Source: Tepidiphilus sp. (GTDB taxonomy: Bacteria; Pseudomonadota; Gammaproteobacteria; Burkholderiales; Rhodocyclaceae). Taken from it: a stretch of 6,210 nucleotides of DNA. The stretch lies in NCBI GenBank assembly GCA_028684345.1, contig JAQUGB010000103.1, forward strand, positions 1 to 6,210, written 5' to 3'. The notes under the pieces are model-generated. The model was not told where the DNA came from, did not search any database, and was given only the letters and a program-made list of their open reading frames with translations. This document shows, piece after piece, positions 1 through 5,941 of this stretch. Within the stretch, counting starts at the first letter, position 1; each line of letters opens with the position of its first letter. A program made the translations under genes and the position numbers.

Positions 1-80
1 ATCCCGAACAGGACCGTGAAACGGCGCCGCGCCGATGATACTGGAGCCCAGCCTCCGGGAACGTAGGTCAGCGTCAGACA
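1..80 (+). rRNA. rrf: 5S ribosomal RNA, 3' part (5' end outside the window)
   Basis: This is the 3' two-thirds of 5S rRNA, a component of the large ribosomal subunit. The opening bases (ATCCCGAACAGG, then the GTGAAACG and GCGCCGATGATA blocks) match conserved 5S positions from about nucleotide 39 onward. The GTAGGTCA block near the end is also typical. A 6-bp stem, CTGGAG at 41-46 with CTCCGG at 53-58 closing a 6-base loop, fits 5S helix IV. C41, where G is common, pairs with G58, so it looks like a compensated substitution and not decay. Aligned to the E. coli 5S, the full molecule would be about 118-120 nt. The exact 3' end (79-81) is inferred, because the pairing 5' strand lies outside the window. 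It marks the end of an rRNA operon entering from the left. Confidence 0.93.
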
Positions 81-97
81 TCCCCTACGCCGCACAC

Positions 98-130
98 AAA
101 AACCCCCTGCCAAAACGGTAGGGGGTTTTT
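98..130 (+). terminator. Intrinsic terminator of the rRNA operon
   Basis: A 14-bp stem (98-111 with 117-130) closes a 5-base AAAAC loop. It is built as A5-C5-T-GCC against GGT-A-G5-T5, with one G-U pair. It lies 17 bases after the 5S gene and ends in a T5 run, as expected for Rho-independent termination of a strong rRNA transcript. Because the 5' arm begins with A5, the same hairpin has a U tract on the other strand and could also terminate leftward transcription. Confidence 0.92.
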
Positions 131-198
131 GCGTCGACCTCTTGTGCGCCTTTCCTTGAGCTAAACTGGCATTTTCTGTTTGTTTTTTGGTGCGTCCT

Positions 199-1080
199 AT
201 GTCGCGAATCGGTATTGCGCTTGGCTCTGGGGCGGCGCGTGGATGGGCTCATTTCGGTGTGATTCGTGCCTTGCGTCGTCTCGGAGTGAAGATCGACGTG
301 ATCGCAGGGACGTCGATCGGTGCCATCGTCGGGGCGGCCTATGCTTCGGGGCGCTTCGATGCCATGCAGCAATGGGTAGAATCGCTTTCCTGGGTCGATG
401 TGCTATCGCTGATGGATGTTTCCTTGCGCGGCGGTGCGCTTCAAGGCGACCGGGTGATCGACTATTGCGCAGAGCATTTCTTCGCGTCGCGATTCGATGA
501 ATTGACGATCCCTTTTGGTTGTGTGGCCACGGAACTGACGACCGGGCGTGAAGTCTGGCTACGGGAAGGCCCGTTGCGTCCAGCGGTGCGCGCTTCCATT
601 GGGCTTCCTGGAATGTTCACGCCGACCAAGCTGCACGGCCGTTGGTTCGTCGACGGTGGGCTCGTCAATCCCGTGCCCGTGAGCTTATGTCGTGCACTGG
701 GAGCCGAACTGGTCATCGCCGTCGAGTTGGGATCGAGTCGGATGGGGCGGCATTTCCGTTTACCCAACGGTAACGGTAGTGTGGAACGCTGGAAGAACCG
801 CTTGTTCGCCATGGTGGGGTTGACTTCCTCGGGCGAGGCGGACCAAGCGGAATCGTTGCCGCCGATCGCTGCGGTGCTGGCCACTTCGGTCAACATCATG
901 CAGATGCGTATCGCGCAGTCACGTTTGGCGGGGGATCCGCCCGAGGTGTTGATTTCGCCTCGAGTGGCAGATTTGTCGATCCTCGATTTTCACCGCGCGG
1001 CGGAGGCAATCGAGGAGGGCGAGGCGGCTGTACAGCGGGTAGAGTGGCAGATTGCCGAATTGCTGGAGAGCGCGCGATGA
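199..1080 (+). CDS. rssA: Patatin-like phospholipase/esterase, RssA (YchK) family
   Basis: The predicted product is a cytosolic patatin-fold serine hydrolase of 293 residues (E. coli RssA is about 301). Three patatin signatures are visible. The glycine-rich oxyanion-hole loop GSGAARGW is at residues 9-16. The nucleophile elbow GTSIG (GxSxG) is at 37-41, with Ser39 as nucleophile. The catalytic DGG motif carries Asp152. The N-terminus, LALGSGAARGW-like, and the C-terminal ISP...LDFHRAAEAIEEG region resemble the RssA/NTE-like branch. The family cleaves acyl esters of lipids, but the substrate of this member cannot be read from the sequence. ATG 199 is chosen over the in-frame TTG 187 and GTG 190 because it gives the usual family N-terminus. 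No strong Shine-Dalgarno is visible (weak GGTG at 189-192). It is the first gene of a coupled unit and its TGA overlaps the next ATG. No rssB-like response regulator is beside it, so the symbol reflects family only. Confidence 0.9.
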   Translation: MSRIGIALGSGAARGWAHFGVIRALRRLGVKIDVIAGTSIGAIVGAAYASGRFDAMQQWVESLSWVDVLSLMDVSLRGGALQGDRVIDYCAEHFFASRFDELTIPFGCVATELTTGREVWLREGPLRPAVRASIGLPGMFTPTKLHGRWFVDGGLVNPVPVSLCRALGAELVIAVELGSSRMGRHFRLPNGNGSVERWKNRLFAMVGLTSSGEADQAESLPPIAAVLATSVNIMQMRIAQSRLAGDPPEVLISPRVADLSILDFHRAAEAIEEGEAAVQRVEWQIAELLESAR

Positions 1081-2525
1081 GCGCTTCCGATCTGCTTCGT
1101 TCCCTGGCGCGCTGTGTGGGTGAGGCACACGTGCGTTGCGCCGAGTCTGAGATGGCCGCTTTCCTTCTCGACTGGCGTGGGCGATATCGCGGCCGAGCCT
1201 TGGCGGTGGTTCAGCCTGCCACGACCGAGGAAGTGGCGGCAGTGGTGCGCCATTGCCGCGTGTATGGGGTGCATATCGTTCCCCAGGGCGGAAACACGGG
1301 GTTGGTGGGCGGCGCGACACCGCTCGAAGAGCAGGCCCCGGCGATCGTGCTGCACCTGGGGCGTTTGCGCCGAATCCGTAGCCTGGAGCCGCAGGAGTTC
1401 ACCGTGGTCGCCGAAGCGGGGGTGACGGTACGGGAGGTGCAGGAGGCGGCGCGTTCGGCGAACCGCCTGTTTCCCTTGTCGCTCGCCTCGGAGGGCAGCG
1501 CCACGGTGGGTGGAGTGTGCGCGACGAACGCGGGGGGCGTACACGTCCTGCGTTACGGTACGACGCGCGACCTGGTGCTGGGCCTGGAGGTGGTGCTTGC
1601 CGACGGCAGCGTGATTTCTTCGCTCCAAGGCTTGCGCAAGGACAACACCGGCTATGCGTGGAAGCCCCTCTTCGTGGGCTCGGAAGGGACTTTGGGCGTC
1701 ATCACCGCGGCGACCTTCAAGCTCTTTCCTTTGCCCACCGAAGTCGTGACTGCGTGGGTGGCCGTACCGGATCCGGCCGCGGCGGTGAGGCTCTTCTCCT
1801 GGCTGCGTGAGACGGTGGGCGAGGGGCTCGAGGCGTTCGAGCTGATGGGCCGCACGACGCTCGAGCTGGTATTGAAACACATTCCTCAGGCGAGGGCGCC
1901 CTTTTCGGGCGAACCTCCGGCATGGTCCGTGCTCGTCGAATTCGCCGAAGCCGGGCGAGGGGCGCAGTTGCAAGAGCGGGTAGAGCGGGCGATGACCGTG
2001 GCCATCGAGCGGGGTTGGGTGCAGGATGTGGTGCTCGCGGCCAATGAGGCGCAACGCCGGGCGTTGTGGGCGTTGCGTGAGAATGCCTCCGAAGCGCAGC
2101 GTTTCGAGGGATTCAGTTTCAAGCACGACGTCTCTCTGCCGATCCGGGCGCTTCCAGAGTTCATCGCCGAGTGTGAGGCGCGCCTGCGCCGGCATTGGCC
2201 CACCGTGACGCTCGTCTGTTTCGGGCATCTCGGCGACGGCAATCTGCACTACAATGTCTTCCCCACCGGGATCGAACCAGCCCAATGGCCGCTCATCGAA
2301 CCGCGGCTGTCGGGATTGGTGCACGACACCGTGGCCGAATTCGGCGGTTCGATTTCGGCCGAGCATGGCATCGGACGCCTCAAGGCCGAGTTGTTGCCGC
2401 GCTACAAGTCCGAGGAAGAGCTTTCTTTGCTGCGCCGGCTCAAGGCAGCGATCGATCCAGAGAACCTGTTCAATCCGGGCAAGGTCGTGCGTGGCGACGA
2501 CCGCCCGTGTAGCGAGGAAACATGA
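1077..2525 (+). CDS. FAD-linked D-2-hydroxyacid dehydrogenase (D-2-hydroxyglutarate/D-lactate/GlcD type)
   Basis: This is a 482-residue flavoenzyme of the vanillyl-alcohol-oxidase fold, predicted to oxidise a D-2-hydroxyacid to the 2-oxoacid. The N-terminal FAD-binding domain (about 40-220) has VVQPATTEEVAAVV, the FAD loop PQGGNTGLVGG (69-79), SEGSATVGG with NAGG (138-154), and NTGY with LFVGSEGTLGVIT (190-210). The C-terminal substrate domain has KHDVSLP (349-355), GHLGDGNLH (383-391) and SAEHGIG (427-433). His384, His391 and Glu429 match the metal-ligand pattern of human D-2-hydroxyglutarate dehydrogenase. That favours this subgroup, but D-lactate or glycolate cannot be excluded. There is no signal peptide or membrane segment. 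The start ATG 1077 overlaps the upstream TGA (ATGA) and has GGAGAG 6 bases before it (1065-1070). An earlier in-frame start at 1044 lies inside the upstream gene and is less likely. The electron acceptor is unknown. Confidence 0.9.
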   Translation: MSASDLLRSLARCVGEAHVRCAESEMAAFLLDWRGRYRGRALAVVQPATTEEVAAVVRHCRVYGVHIVPQGGNTGLVGGATPLEEQAPAIVLHLGRLRRIRSLEPQEFTVVAEAGVTVREVQEAARSANRLFPLSLASEGSATVGGVCATNAGGVHVLRYGTTRDLVLGLEVVLADGSVISSLQGLRKDNTGYAWKPLFVGSEGTLGVITAATFKLFPLPTEVVTAWVAVPDPAAAVRLFSWLRETVGEGLEAFELMGRTTLELVLKHIPQARAPFSGEPPAWSVLVEFAEAGRGAQLQERVERAMTVAIERGWVQDVVLAANEAQRRALWALRENASEAQRFEGFSFKHDVSLPIRALPEFIAECEARLRRHWPTVTLVCFGHLGDGNLHYNVFPTGIEPAQWPLIEPRLSGLVHDTVAEFGGSISAEHGIGRLKAELLPRYKSEEELSLLRRLKAAIDPENLFNPGKVVRGDDRPCSEET

Positions 2526-3502
2526 CGCCAACGCCGACGATCAAGGAGATCCTTGCGCCGCTGCAGCCGGACATGGCGCGCACCGACGAGGTGATCCGGC
2601 GCGAACTGCATTCGGATGTGGCGCTGGTGCGCAGCATCGCCGATTACATCATCGCCGCCGGCGGCAAGCGTCTTCGTCCGGCGCTGCTCTTGGCGGTGGC
2701 CCGCGCCTTGGGCTATGACGGGCCGCACCATGCCACCCTCGCTGCCGTGGTCGAATTCATCCATACCGCCACCTTGCTGCACGACGACGTGGTCGACGAA
2801 TCCGATCTGCGCCGAGGGCGTGAGACGGCCAATGCCGTCTTCGGCAACGCCGCGGCGGTCCTGGTGGGGGATTTTCTCTATTCCCGCTCGTTCCAGATGA
2901 TGGTTTCGGTGGAGAGCATGCGGGTGATGGCGGTGCTCGCCGAGGCGACCAACGTCATCGCCGAGGGCGAAGTGCTGCAGTTGATGAACCAGGGAAATCC
3001 CGGCACCACGCTCGAGGATTACTTCCGCGTGATCGAATACAAGACCGCCAAGCTCTTCGAGGCGGCGGGCCGCCTGGGGGCCATCCTCGCCGGGGCGACG
3101 CCCGAGGTCGAGGAGGCGATGGCGGCCTTCGGCCGGGAACTCGGCTGTGCCTTTCAGATCATCGACGATGTGCTGGATTATGCGGCCGATCCGGCGGTGT
3201 CGGGCAAGAACGTGGGCGACGACCTCGCCGAGGGGAAACCGACCCTGCCGCTGCTGCACGTGCTGCATCATGGCACGACGGTGCAAGCGGACCTCGTGCG
3301 GCAAGTCATCGAGCACGGGGGGAGAGAGCATCTTTCCGCCGTGCTCGATGCGATCGCGGAAACGGGAGCGCTGGAGGTTTCGCGCCGCGTCGCCGAGCGC
3401 TATGCCGCGACGGCGAAGACGCGACTCGCGTGTCTTTCCCCTTCCCAATTCCAGGAATCATTGCTACAATTATCGGACTTTGCGGTGAATCGTTCTGCAT
3501 GA
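2522..3502 (+). CDS. ispB: Octaprenyl (long-chain trans-polyprenyl) diphosphate synthase
   Basis: This 326-residue class I trans-prenyltransferase (E. coli IspB is 323) condenses isopentenyl diphosphate onto an allylic primer, making the side chain of ubiquinone/menaquinone. The GGKRLRP substrate loop lies near residue 50. The first aspartate-rich motif is DDVVD (88-92), in LLHDDVVDESDLRRG. GDFLYSRSF follows. The second aspartate-rich motif, DDVLD (215-219), is preceded by FQII and followed by the lid region with GKPTLPLL. All five-residue Asp motifs are intact, so it should be active. Chain length (C40 or other) cannot be decided by eye. ATG 2522 overlaps the preceding TGA by 4 bases (ATGA), with GAGGA at 2514-2518 only 3 bases upstream. 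That short spacing is compatible with coupled reinitiation. tRNA-Pro follows after 12 bases, and the 3' end of the gene appears to carry the tRNA promoter. Confidence 0.95.
   Translation: MTPTPTIKEILAPLQPDMARTDEVIRRELHSDVALVRSIADYIIAAGGKRLRPALLLAVARALGYDGPHHATLAAVVEFIHTATLLHDDVVDESDLRRGRETANAVFGNAAAVLVGDFLYSRSFQMMVSVESMRVMAVLAEATNVIAEGEVLQLMNQGNPGTTLEDYFRVIEYKTAKLFEAAGRLGAILAGATPEVEEAMAAFGRELGCAFQIIDDVLDYAADPAVSGKNVGDDLAEGKPTLPLLHVLHHGTTVQADLVRQVIEHGGREHLSAVLDAIAETGALEVSRRVAERYAATAKTRLACLSPSQFQESLLQLSDFAVNRSA
3442..3470 (+). promoter_or_regulatory. Candidate sigma-70 promoter for tRNA-Pro, inside the end of ispB
   Basis: The -10 element TACAAT (3465-3470, 5 of 6 consensus) lies 17 bases after a -35-like TTCCCA (3442-3447, 4 of 6 against TTGACA). 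Transcription would begin near 3476-3478, giving a leader of roughly 38 bases before the mature tRNA. The spacing is optimal and the AT-rich patch stands out in a GC-rich gene. It is predicted from sequence only, and cotranscription from the upstream unit remains possible. Confidence 0.55.
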
Positions 3503-3514
3503 ATCGCAAAACGT

Positions 3515-3591
3515 CGGGGAATAGCTCAGCCTGGTAGAGCACTGCGTTCGGGACGCAGGGGCCGGAGGTTCGAATCCTCTTTCCCCGACCA
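3515..3591 (+). tRNA. proK-like: tRNA-Pro, anticodon CGG
   Basis: This is a complete 77-nt tRNA with a full cloverleaf. The acceptor stem CGGGGAA (3515-3521) pairs with TTCCCCG (3581-3587), then comes discriminator A3588 and an encoded CCA (3589-3591). The D arm is GCTC/GAGC. The anticodon stem CTGCG/CGCAG (3542-3546, 3554-3558) encloses the loop TTCGGGA with anticodon CGG at 3549-3551, reading proline codon CCG. The T arm GGAGG/CCTCT (one G-U pair) carries the TTCGAAT loop. It starts 12 bases after the ispB stop and is tail-to-tail with fliR, 8 bases away. No hairpin-plus-T terminator is visible after it. Confidence 0.97.
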
Positions 3592-3599
3592 CCTCTTCC

Positions 3600-4388
3600 T
3601 CATCTTCCGCTGAATCCCTGGATCACTTGCCCGACGGCCTCGATGCCTTCGGCGAATCCCTGTTGCAGTATCCCTCCCATGGGGCTCAGACTCGCCAGCA
3701 AGGCGAGAAAACCCATCGTGATCGTGATGGGGAATCCGATCGCGAAGAGATTGAGCTGGGGGGCGGTGCGTGTGAGTATGGCCAGCGCGATGTTGGTGAG
3801 GAGCACCACCGCCGTGATCGGGAGCGACAGCAGAAAGGCGAATGCGAAGAGCGTCACCGGATAATGCAGCATCACCGCCATCCCTTCTTGTAGTGCGAGA
3901 CCGGCGCCGATGGGCAGCCAGTCGAAGCTCACGACGATGGCATTCAGCAGCATCAAGTGACCGTCGAGCGCAAGGAAGAGCAAGGTAGCTACCACCGCGA
4001 AGAATTCGTTCAGCACCGGTGTCTGGGTGCCGGAGGTGGGGCTATAGAACACCGCGAAAGACAACCCCATCTGGAATCCGACCATGGCGGCAGCCAGGTC
4101 GATCGCGGCGAAGATGAAGCGCAGCACGAAGCCGCAGGTGATGCCGATGAGCAGTTCTTGGGCGATGATCGGGTAGATCAGCCAGGAGTCGAGCGCAATG
4201 GACGGGGCAGGCGGCAGTACCGGCGCGATGGCCACCGTGATCGCCAGCCCCAGTACCAGGCGAATGCGGGTGGGTAGCGCTCGATTGGAGAATACCGGCG
4301 CCACCGCGAGCAGGGACAGGATGCGCACCGCCGGGAAGAAGTAAGCGGAGATCCATGCCGACCATTGTGCTTCCGTGACCGTCCACAT
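3600..4388 (-). CDS. fliR: Flagellar biosynthesis protein FliR (export gate)
   Basis: This 262-residue polytopic membrane protein is part of the flagellar type III export gate in the basal body, where one FliR joins FliP and FliQ to form the protein-conducting channel. It opens with a typical FliR N-terminus (WxxxxAYFFPAVRILSLLAVAPVFSNRALPTRIRL). It has several hydrophobic segments, about residues 11-33, 42-60, 70-93, 95-113, 128-155, 172-205 and 211-236. Conserved blocks include GFQMGLSF (104-111) and a region from about 199 to 220 ending in APQLNLFAIGFP. Length matches the family (about 255-265). ATG is at 4388-4386, 4 bases after the fliQ stop. The only Shine-Dalgarno-like GAGG lies 2 bases from the ATG and overlaps the fliQ stop, so translation probably depends on coupling. 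It is the last gene of the cluster, and no flhB follows. Confidence 0.96.
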   Translation of the reverse strand: MWTVTEAQWSAWISAYFFPAVRILSLLAVAPVFSNRALPTRIRLVLGLAITVAIAPVLPPAPSIALDSWLIYPIIAQELLIGITCGFVLRFIFAAIDLAAAMVGFQMGLSFAVFYSPTSGTQTPVLNEFFAVVATLLFLALDGHLMLLNAIVVSFDWLPIGAGLALQEGMAVMLHYPVTLFAFAFLLSLPITAVVLLTNIALAILTRTAPQLNLFAIGFPITITMGFLALLASLSPMGGILQQGFAEGIEAVGQVIQGFSGR

Positions 4389-4392
4389 CGCC

Positions 4393-4659
4393 TCAGCCGA
4401 TGAGGGTGGGCAGCGCCGTGAGCAGCCGCGTGAGGTAGTCGGTGATCGTCTGACCCATCCATGGACCCATCACGATGAGGGTGGTGAACACGGCCACGAG
4501 CTTGGGGACGAAAGTGAGCGTCATTTCGTTGATCTGAGTGGCAGCCTGGAAGATGCTCACCAGCAGACCCGTGGCCAGGGCAGCGATGAATGGCGGGGCA
4601 CTCAGTAGCAGGGCCGTGATCACGGCGTCGCGAGCGAAATCCATCAGCAAGGGGGTCAT
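4393..4659 (-). CDS. fliQ: Flagellar biosynthesis protein FliQ (export gate)
   Basis: This 88-residue protein (E. coli FliQ is 89) has two hydrophobic hairpin segments, about residues 12-36 and 50-75. The conserved connecting loop is FQAATQINEMTL at 37-48, and GPWM is at 65-68. Several FliQ copies wrap the FliP/FliR core of the flagellar secretion channel. The start ATG (4659-4657) has GAGGA 6 bases upstream (4670-4666), and this Shine-Dalgarno overlaps the fliP stop codon. The spacer to fliP is 9 bases and to fliR 4 bases, consistent with a single transcript in the order P-Q-R. Nothing is missing compared with the family. Confidence 0.96.
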   Translation of the reverse strand: MTPLLMDFARDAVITALLLSAPPFIAALATGLLVSIFQAATQINEMTLTFVPKLVAVFTTLIVMGPWMGQTITDYLTRLLTALPTLIG

Positions 4660-4668
4660 GGTGGGTCC

Positions 4669-5421
4669 TCAGACGAGTGCGAAGCTTTTGACGAGCGAAC
4701 CGATGAGCAGGGTCCATCCGTCGACGAGTACGAAGACGAGGAGCTTGAAGGGGAGCGCGACGATCACCGGCGACATCATCATCATCCCCATCGACATCAA
4801 CACGGAGGCGACGACCATGTCGATGATCAGGAAGGGGAGAAAGACAATGAATCCGATCTGAAACGCCGTCTTGAGCTCGGAGGTGACGAAAGCCGGTATG
4901 ATGACGCGCAGTGGCAGGTCCTGTGCTTCTTCGACCGGCGGCGTCTTGGCCAGGTCGGCAAAGAGGGTGAGGTCGTTGTCGCGCACTTGGGCGAGCATGA
5001 AGCGCTTGGTCGGAACCGCGGCGCGCTCCAGTGCCTGCGTGAAATCGATTTGGTTCGCTTGGAGAGGTTGCCAGGCTTCGACGTAGATCCGTTCGGCCAC
5101 CGGCGCCATGATGAAGAAGGTGAGGAAGAGCGCCAGGCCAATCAATACCTGGTTCGGTGGCGAGGTTTGCGTGCCGAGTGCCATACGCAGCAACGAGAGC
5201 ACGATGATGATGCGGGTGAAGCTCGTCATCATCAGGATTGCGGCGGGGATGAAGGTGAGGGCGGTGAGCAGCAGTAGCGTCTGCACCGTGAGGGAGTAAC
5301 TCGTGCCACCGTCGCTGGCCGGGGTGGCCGTGGCCAGCGGAAGCCCTTGGGCGGCCGCGAGCGAGGGGAGGAGCAGGGCGGCAAACCCGAACAGCGCGAT
5401 GTGCGCCCGTTCCGCTCTCAT
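4669..5421 (-). CDS. fliP: Flagellar biosynthesis protein FliP (export gate), with signal peptide
   Basis: This 250-residue protein (E. coli FliP is 245) is the pentameric core of the flagellar type III export channel. It begins with a cleavable-type signal peptide (positive MRAER start, hydrophobic stretch, probable cleavage after AAA near residues 22-24), as is usual for FliP. Membrane segments lie at about 47-80, 91-109, 186-209 and 217-245, with a periplasmic region at 110-180. The FliP family signature PAFVTSELKTAFQIG is at 176-190. A second signature begins at Asp201 and runs into the methionine run at 210-216, the channel loop known as the methionine gasket in this family. ATG (5421-5419) is preceded by a perfect AAGGAG 7 bases upstream (5434-5429) and overlaps the fliO stop by 4 bases. 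The frame stays open upstream to about 5703, but that part lies over fliO and is not coding in this frame. Confidence 0.97.
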   Translation of the reverse strand: MRAERAHIALFGFAALLLPSLAAAQGLPLATATPASDGGTSYSLTVQTLLLLTALTFIPAAILMMTSFTRIIIVLSLLRMALGTQTSPPNQVLIGLALFLTFFIMAPVAERIYVEAWQPLQANQIDFTQALERAAVPTKRFMLAQVRDNDLTLFADLAKTPPVEEAQDLPLRVIIPAFVTSELKTAFQIGFIVFLPFLIIDMVVASVLMSMGMMMMSPVIVALPFKLLVFVLVDGWTLLIGSLVKSFALV

Positions 5422-5771
5422 CGGCGTACTCCTTCGCCTTCGCTGGTGGGCAGGGGGGCGTTTGCGGTGCGGCGTTCGTCGATGGCGGCCTCGAGCTGCT
5501 CGCTGAAGGGAGCGGGAGGTTCGGGCAGGCGTTGTAGTAGCGTGATGGAGGAGGGGGTGACGCCGAGCAGTAAGCGCACGCCTTCGGCTTCGAGCAGAAC
5601 GACGCGCTCGCGCGTGCCCACCGAGATCGCCCCGATGATGCTCAAGCCCGTGCGTGCCCCTTGGCGACGCTGCAATTTCTTCATGGCCGTAAACGCCGCC
5701 CATAGGGCGAGCGCGGTCAAGCCGAGACCGAGTGCGAGTTGAGCCATCGGTTGAATCCAGTCATAGGTCAT
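5418..5771 (-). CDS. fliO: Flagellar biosynthesis protein FliO
   Basis: This 117-residue membrane protein has one hydrophobic segment near the N-terminus (about residues 8-29), then a basic stretch KKLQRRQGAR. The conserved FliO cytoplasmic core is at about 43-80 (VGTRERVVLLEAEG and LLLGVTPSSITLL), followed by a poorly conserved Pro/Glu-rich tail. FliO assists assembly and stability of the FliP ring in the flagellar export gate and is not itself part of the final channel. Length is close to E. coli FliO (about 121). ATG 5771-5769 is chosen because GAGGAGG lies 8 bases upstream (5786-5780). A start at 5819 would add 16 residues without family support or a better binding site. Its stop overlaps the fliP ATG. 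It is the first gene of a fliOPQR transcript and lacks the usual fliN neighbour. Confidence 0.92.
   Translation of the reverse strand: MTYDWIQPMAQLALGLGLTALALWAAFTAMKKLQRRQGARTGLSIIGAISVGTRERVVLLEAEGVRLLLGVTPSSITLLQRLPEPPAPFSEQLEAAIDERRTANAPLPTSEGEGVRR
5429..5434 (-). promoter_or_regulatory. Ribosome binding site that fixes the fliP start
   Basis: AAGGAG on the minus strand lies 7 bases before the ATG at 5421-5419, inside the last codons of fliO. It supports the 250-residue FliP with its signal peptide over a 344-residue extended reading frame. Confidence 0.85.
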
Positions 5772-5779
5772 GATGGAAG

Positions 5780-5786
5780 CCTCCTC
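5780..5786 (-). promoter_or_regulatory. Ribosome binding site that fixes the fliO start
   Basis: GAGGAGG on the minus strand, 8 bases before ATG 5771-5769, is a strong Shine-Dalgarno. It decides the start of fliO against the longer in-frame ATG at 5819. Confidence 0.82.
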
Positions 5787-5847
5787 GAAGATAGGATGGC
5801 ATGAAAGGATGGAGGCCATGTCCGGAAAAGAGGGGGGAACGCGAGGG

Positions 5848-5868
5848 TTTTCTCCGCTTCGCAGAAAA
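5848..5868. repeat. Imperfect inverted repeat in the fliO upstream region
   Basis: TTTTCTCCG (5848-5856) and CGCAGAAAA (5860-5868) form a 9-bp stem with one C-C mismatch (5854 with 5862) and a 3-base loop. It lies about 77 bases upstream of the fliO ATG and could be an operator or a hairpin in the fliO leader. A chance occurrence cannot be excluded. Confidence 0.45.
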
Positions 5869-5886
5869 ATATGTGCCTCTTGGTGT

Positions 5887-5901
5887 GAAGCCCCGCGCTT
5901 C
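5887..5901. repeat. Short perfect inverted repeat upstream of the diiron-protein gene
   Basis: GAAGC (5887-5891) and GCTTC (5897-5901) are separated by 5 bases, just upstream of the TAGAAT -10-like element. The position would suit an operator. Five-base arms are short, so the support is weak. Confidence 0.3.
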
Positions 5902-5941
5902 TTGGTAGAATGTTCGTATATCCGTTCCGCGGGATGGGATC

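Larger units (their letters stand above)
5772..5941. promoter_or_regulatory. Divergent intergenic region between fliO and the diiron-protein gene
   Basis: These 170 bases separate two divergent starts, so they should hold promoters for fliOPQR (minus) and for the gene at 5942 (plus). The stretch is more AT-rich than its surroundings. For the plus gene a -10-like TAGAAT sits at 5906-5911, about 30 bases before the ATG, with no good -35 at 16-18 bases (a TTGGTG at 5880-5885 is 20 bases away). That suggests activator dependence or a different promoter. I found no convincing sigma-28 or sigma-54 flagellar promoter on the minus strand. Two inverted repeats are listed separately. Confidence 0.5.

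Noticed and set aside
187..198. TTG 187 or GTG 190 start for the patatin gene
   Set aside because: ATG 199 gives the usual start just before the glycine-rich loop, and no better ribosome site supports the alternative codons. This is a mild preference.
990..2531. 513-codon open frame antisense to the FAD dehydrogenase, and a similar 348-codon one at 2402-3448 antisense to ispB
   Set aside because: The plus-strand proteins have complete, conserved motifs in this region. The antisense products are Arg/His-rich with no recognisable domain, as expected from GC-rich codon bias.
3515..3600. tRNA-Pro 3' end as an integration site for a mobile element
   Set aside because: The tRNA 3' end is not duplicated elsewhere in the window, no integrase is present, and conserved flagellar genes follow immediately.
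5422..5703. N-terminal extension of FliP by 94 residues
   Set aside because: The extension is low-complexity Arg/Thr/His-rich, overlaps fliO in another frame, and is contradicted by the AAGGAG site and signal peptide at the 5421 start.
5772..5819. Earlier fliO start adding 16 residues
   Set aside because: The GAGGAGG site 8 bases before the 5771 ATG and the normal FliO N-terminus favour the shorter form.
5861..5877. Sigma-54-like GGCAC ... TGC on the minus strand upstream of fliO
   Set aside because: The GG and GC elements are separated by 13 bases, while sigma-54 promoters require 10, so it does not fit.
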